In this document: piece by piece, positions 63,427 to 64,000 of the stretch | Layout of the letters: every line of letters starts with the position of its first letter | How positions within the stretch are numbered: the first letter of the stretch is position 1 | Origin: Liopterus haemorrhoidalis | Lineage: Eukaryota > Arthropoda > Insecta > Coleoptera > Dytiscidae | Assembly: GCA_963971575.1 (NCBI GenBank) | Contig: OZ020616.1 | Coordinates: forward strand, 31,786,306-31,850,305 | Length of the DNA stretch: 64,000 nt | Reading direction: 5' to 3' | The notes under the pieces: model-generated | What the model saw: only the letters and a program-made list of their open reading frames with translations | Told to the model about the DNA's origin: nothing | Database searches by the model: none | Position numbers and translations under genes: made by a program

Positions 63427-64000
63427 TTAATAGACAGACATATTTTCCCTGATATATATGCTACACCCTTTCTTAAACCTACTTAAAATACTTTCTTGTT
63501 TTAACTTATCATCTAAACCATTGAACAATAATAATCCTTTATAAAATAAAGAATTTTGAGATCCCTTTTTTTTAGTTTTTGTTATACTAAAATCGTACTT
63601 ATTTCTTAAATTATATGTACTTATTTCACTAATAAATTTAATATTAGGAACTAAGTAGTCCGGAACCATACCTCTTTTCATTTTATATATAAATATTAAC
63701 GTTAGATAAGTTACTCGTTGTTTAATATTTAGCCAATTCAGTGTTTCTAACATTTTATGAATGGGAGTAAATCTATTAACTCTTAAAATAATCAGCATTG
63801 CTCTATTTTGCAGTTTTTGTAGTCTGGTCATTTGGCCTTGATTGCATAAGAATAAAATTGTGGCACAGAAATCAATGTGCGGTGCTATTATGGTCTTATA
63901 TAAATTGACTGCTTGTATATATGTTAATTTATTTCTTATGCGTTTCAAAAAGTAAGTTTTCTTTGCTATTTTTTTACAAACATAGTCTGTATACTTATCC
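63427..64000 (-). pseudogene. LINE ORF2 C-terminal part, runs off the window
   Basis: Open on the minus strand from the right window edge (DKYTDYVCKKIAKKTYFLKR) to a stop at 63427. Conserved blocks are LYKTIIAPHIDFCATILFL, RLQKLQNRAMLIILRVNR, MLETLNWLNIKQRVTYLTLI and YNLRNKYDF. This is the region after the RT palm in RTE/CR1/Jockey-type LINEs. A (TAA)n run at 63343-63358 lies just beyond the 3' UTR. The frame is intact here; the catalytic part lies outside the window. Confidence 0.78.

Overview
This is a stretch of animal nuclear DNA, almost certainly from an insect. It is AT-rich, coding segments are short and joined by canonical GT/AG introns, and the repeat content is insect-like: mariners, Dong/R4-like, I-like and Jockey/CR1-like LINEs, PIF/Harbinger, many small hAT elements and tRNA-derived SINEs. 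The order cannot be fixed from sequence alone. No bacterial gene, operon, rRNA or intact tRNA gene is visible.

Only one host gene is well supported. It is a secreted trypsin-like serine protease on the minus strand, assembled here from six exons between 52779 and 18364 (34.4 kb of genome for 1,407 coding bases and 468 residues). All splice junctions are GT..AG, phases agree across all five introns, and the product reads signal peptide, R|IVNG activation site, His78/Asp136/Ser233 triad with a trypsin-type Asp227 pocket, then an unusual 186-residue Ser/Thr-rich tail ending in a basic cluster. About 96% of the gene is intron, and the introns are built from transposons inserted into one another.

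Layout. 1-3.7 kb: tandem repeats, including a ~417-bp array, and a Dong/R4 3' end. 4.0-10.6 kb: a nearly full-length but decayed LINE with RNase H, whose ORF1 is split by a foldback-like element with inverted arms made of 15-bp tandem repeats. 10.6-12.2 kb: a spliced, decayed IS630-like transposase running into a 155-bp tandem array. 12.2-18.3 kb: MITEs, LINE debris and a hAT element with a LINE fragment inside. 18.3-52.8 kb: the protease gene; its introns hold an irritans-like and a mauritiana-like mariner, a Dong/R4 element, two PIF/Harbinger relics, at least seven short hAT elements with 8-bp target duplications, a 483-bp higher-order satellite, and three copies of a repeat each carrying a different tRNA-like module. 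52.8-64 kb: upstream flank, an LTR-retrotransposon integrase end, a third mariner with a lost catalytic residue, a small LTR element with no pol, and two LINE 3' ends.

The most unusual signals are the foldback-like element, the repeat family with non-matching tRNA-like modules, the protease with its repetitive tail, and a hAT insertion nine bases past a 5' splice site of that gene.
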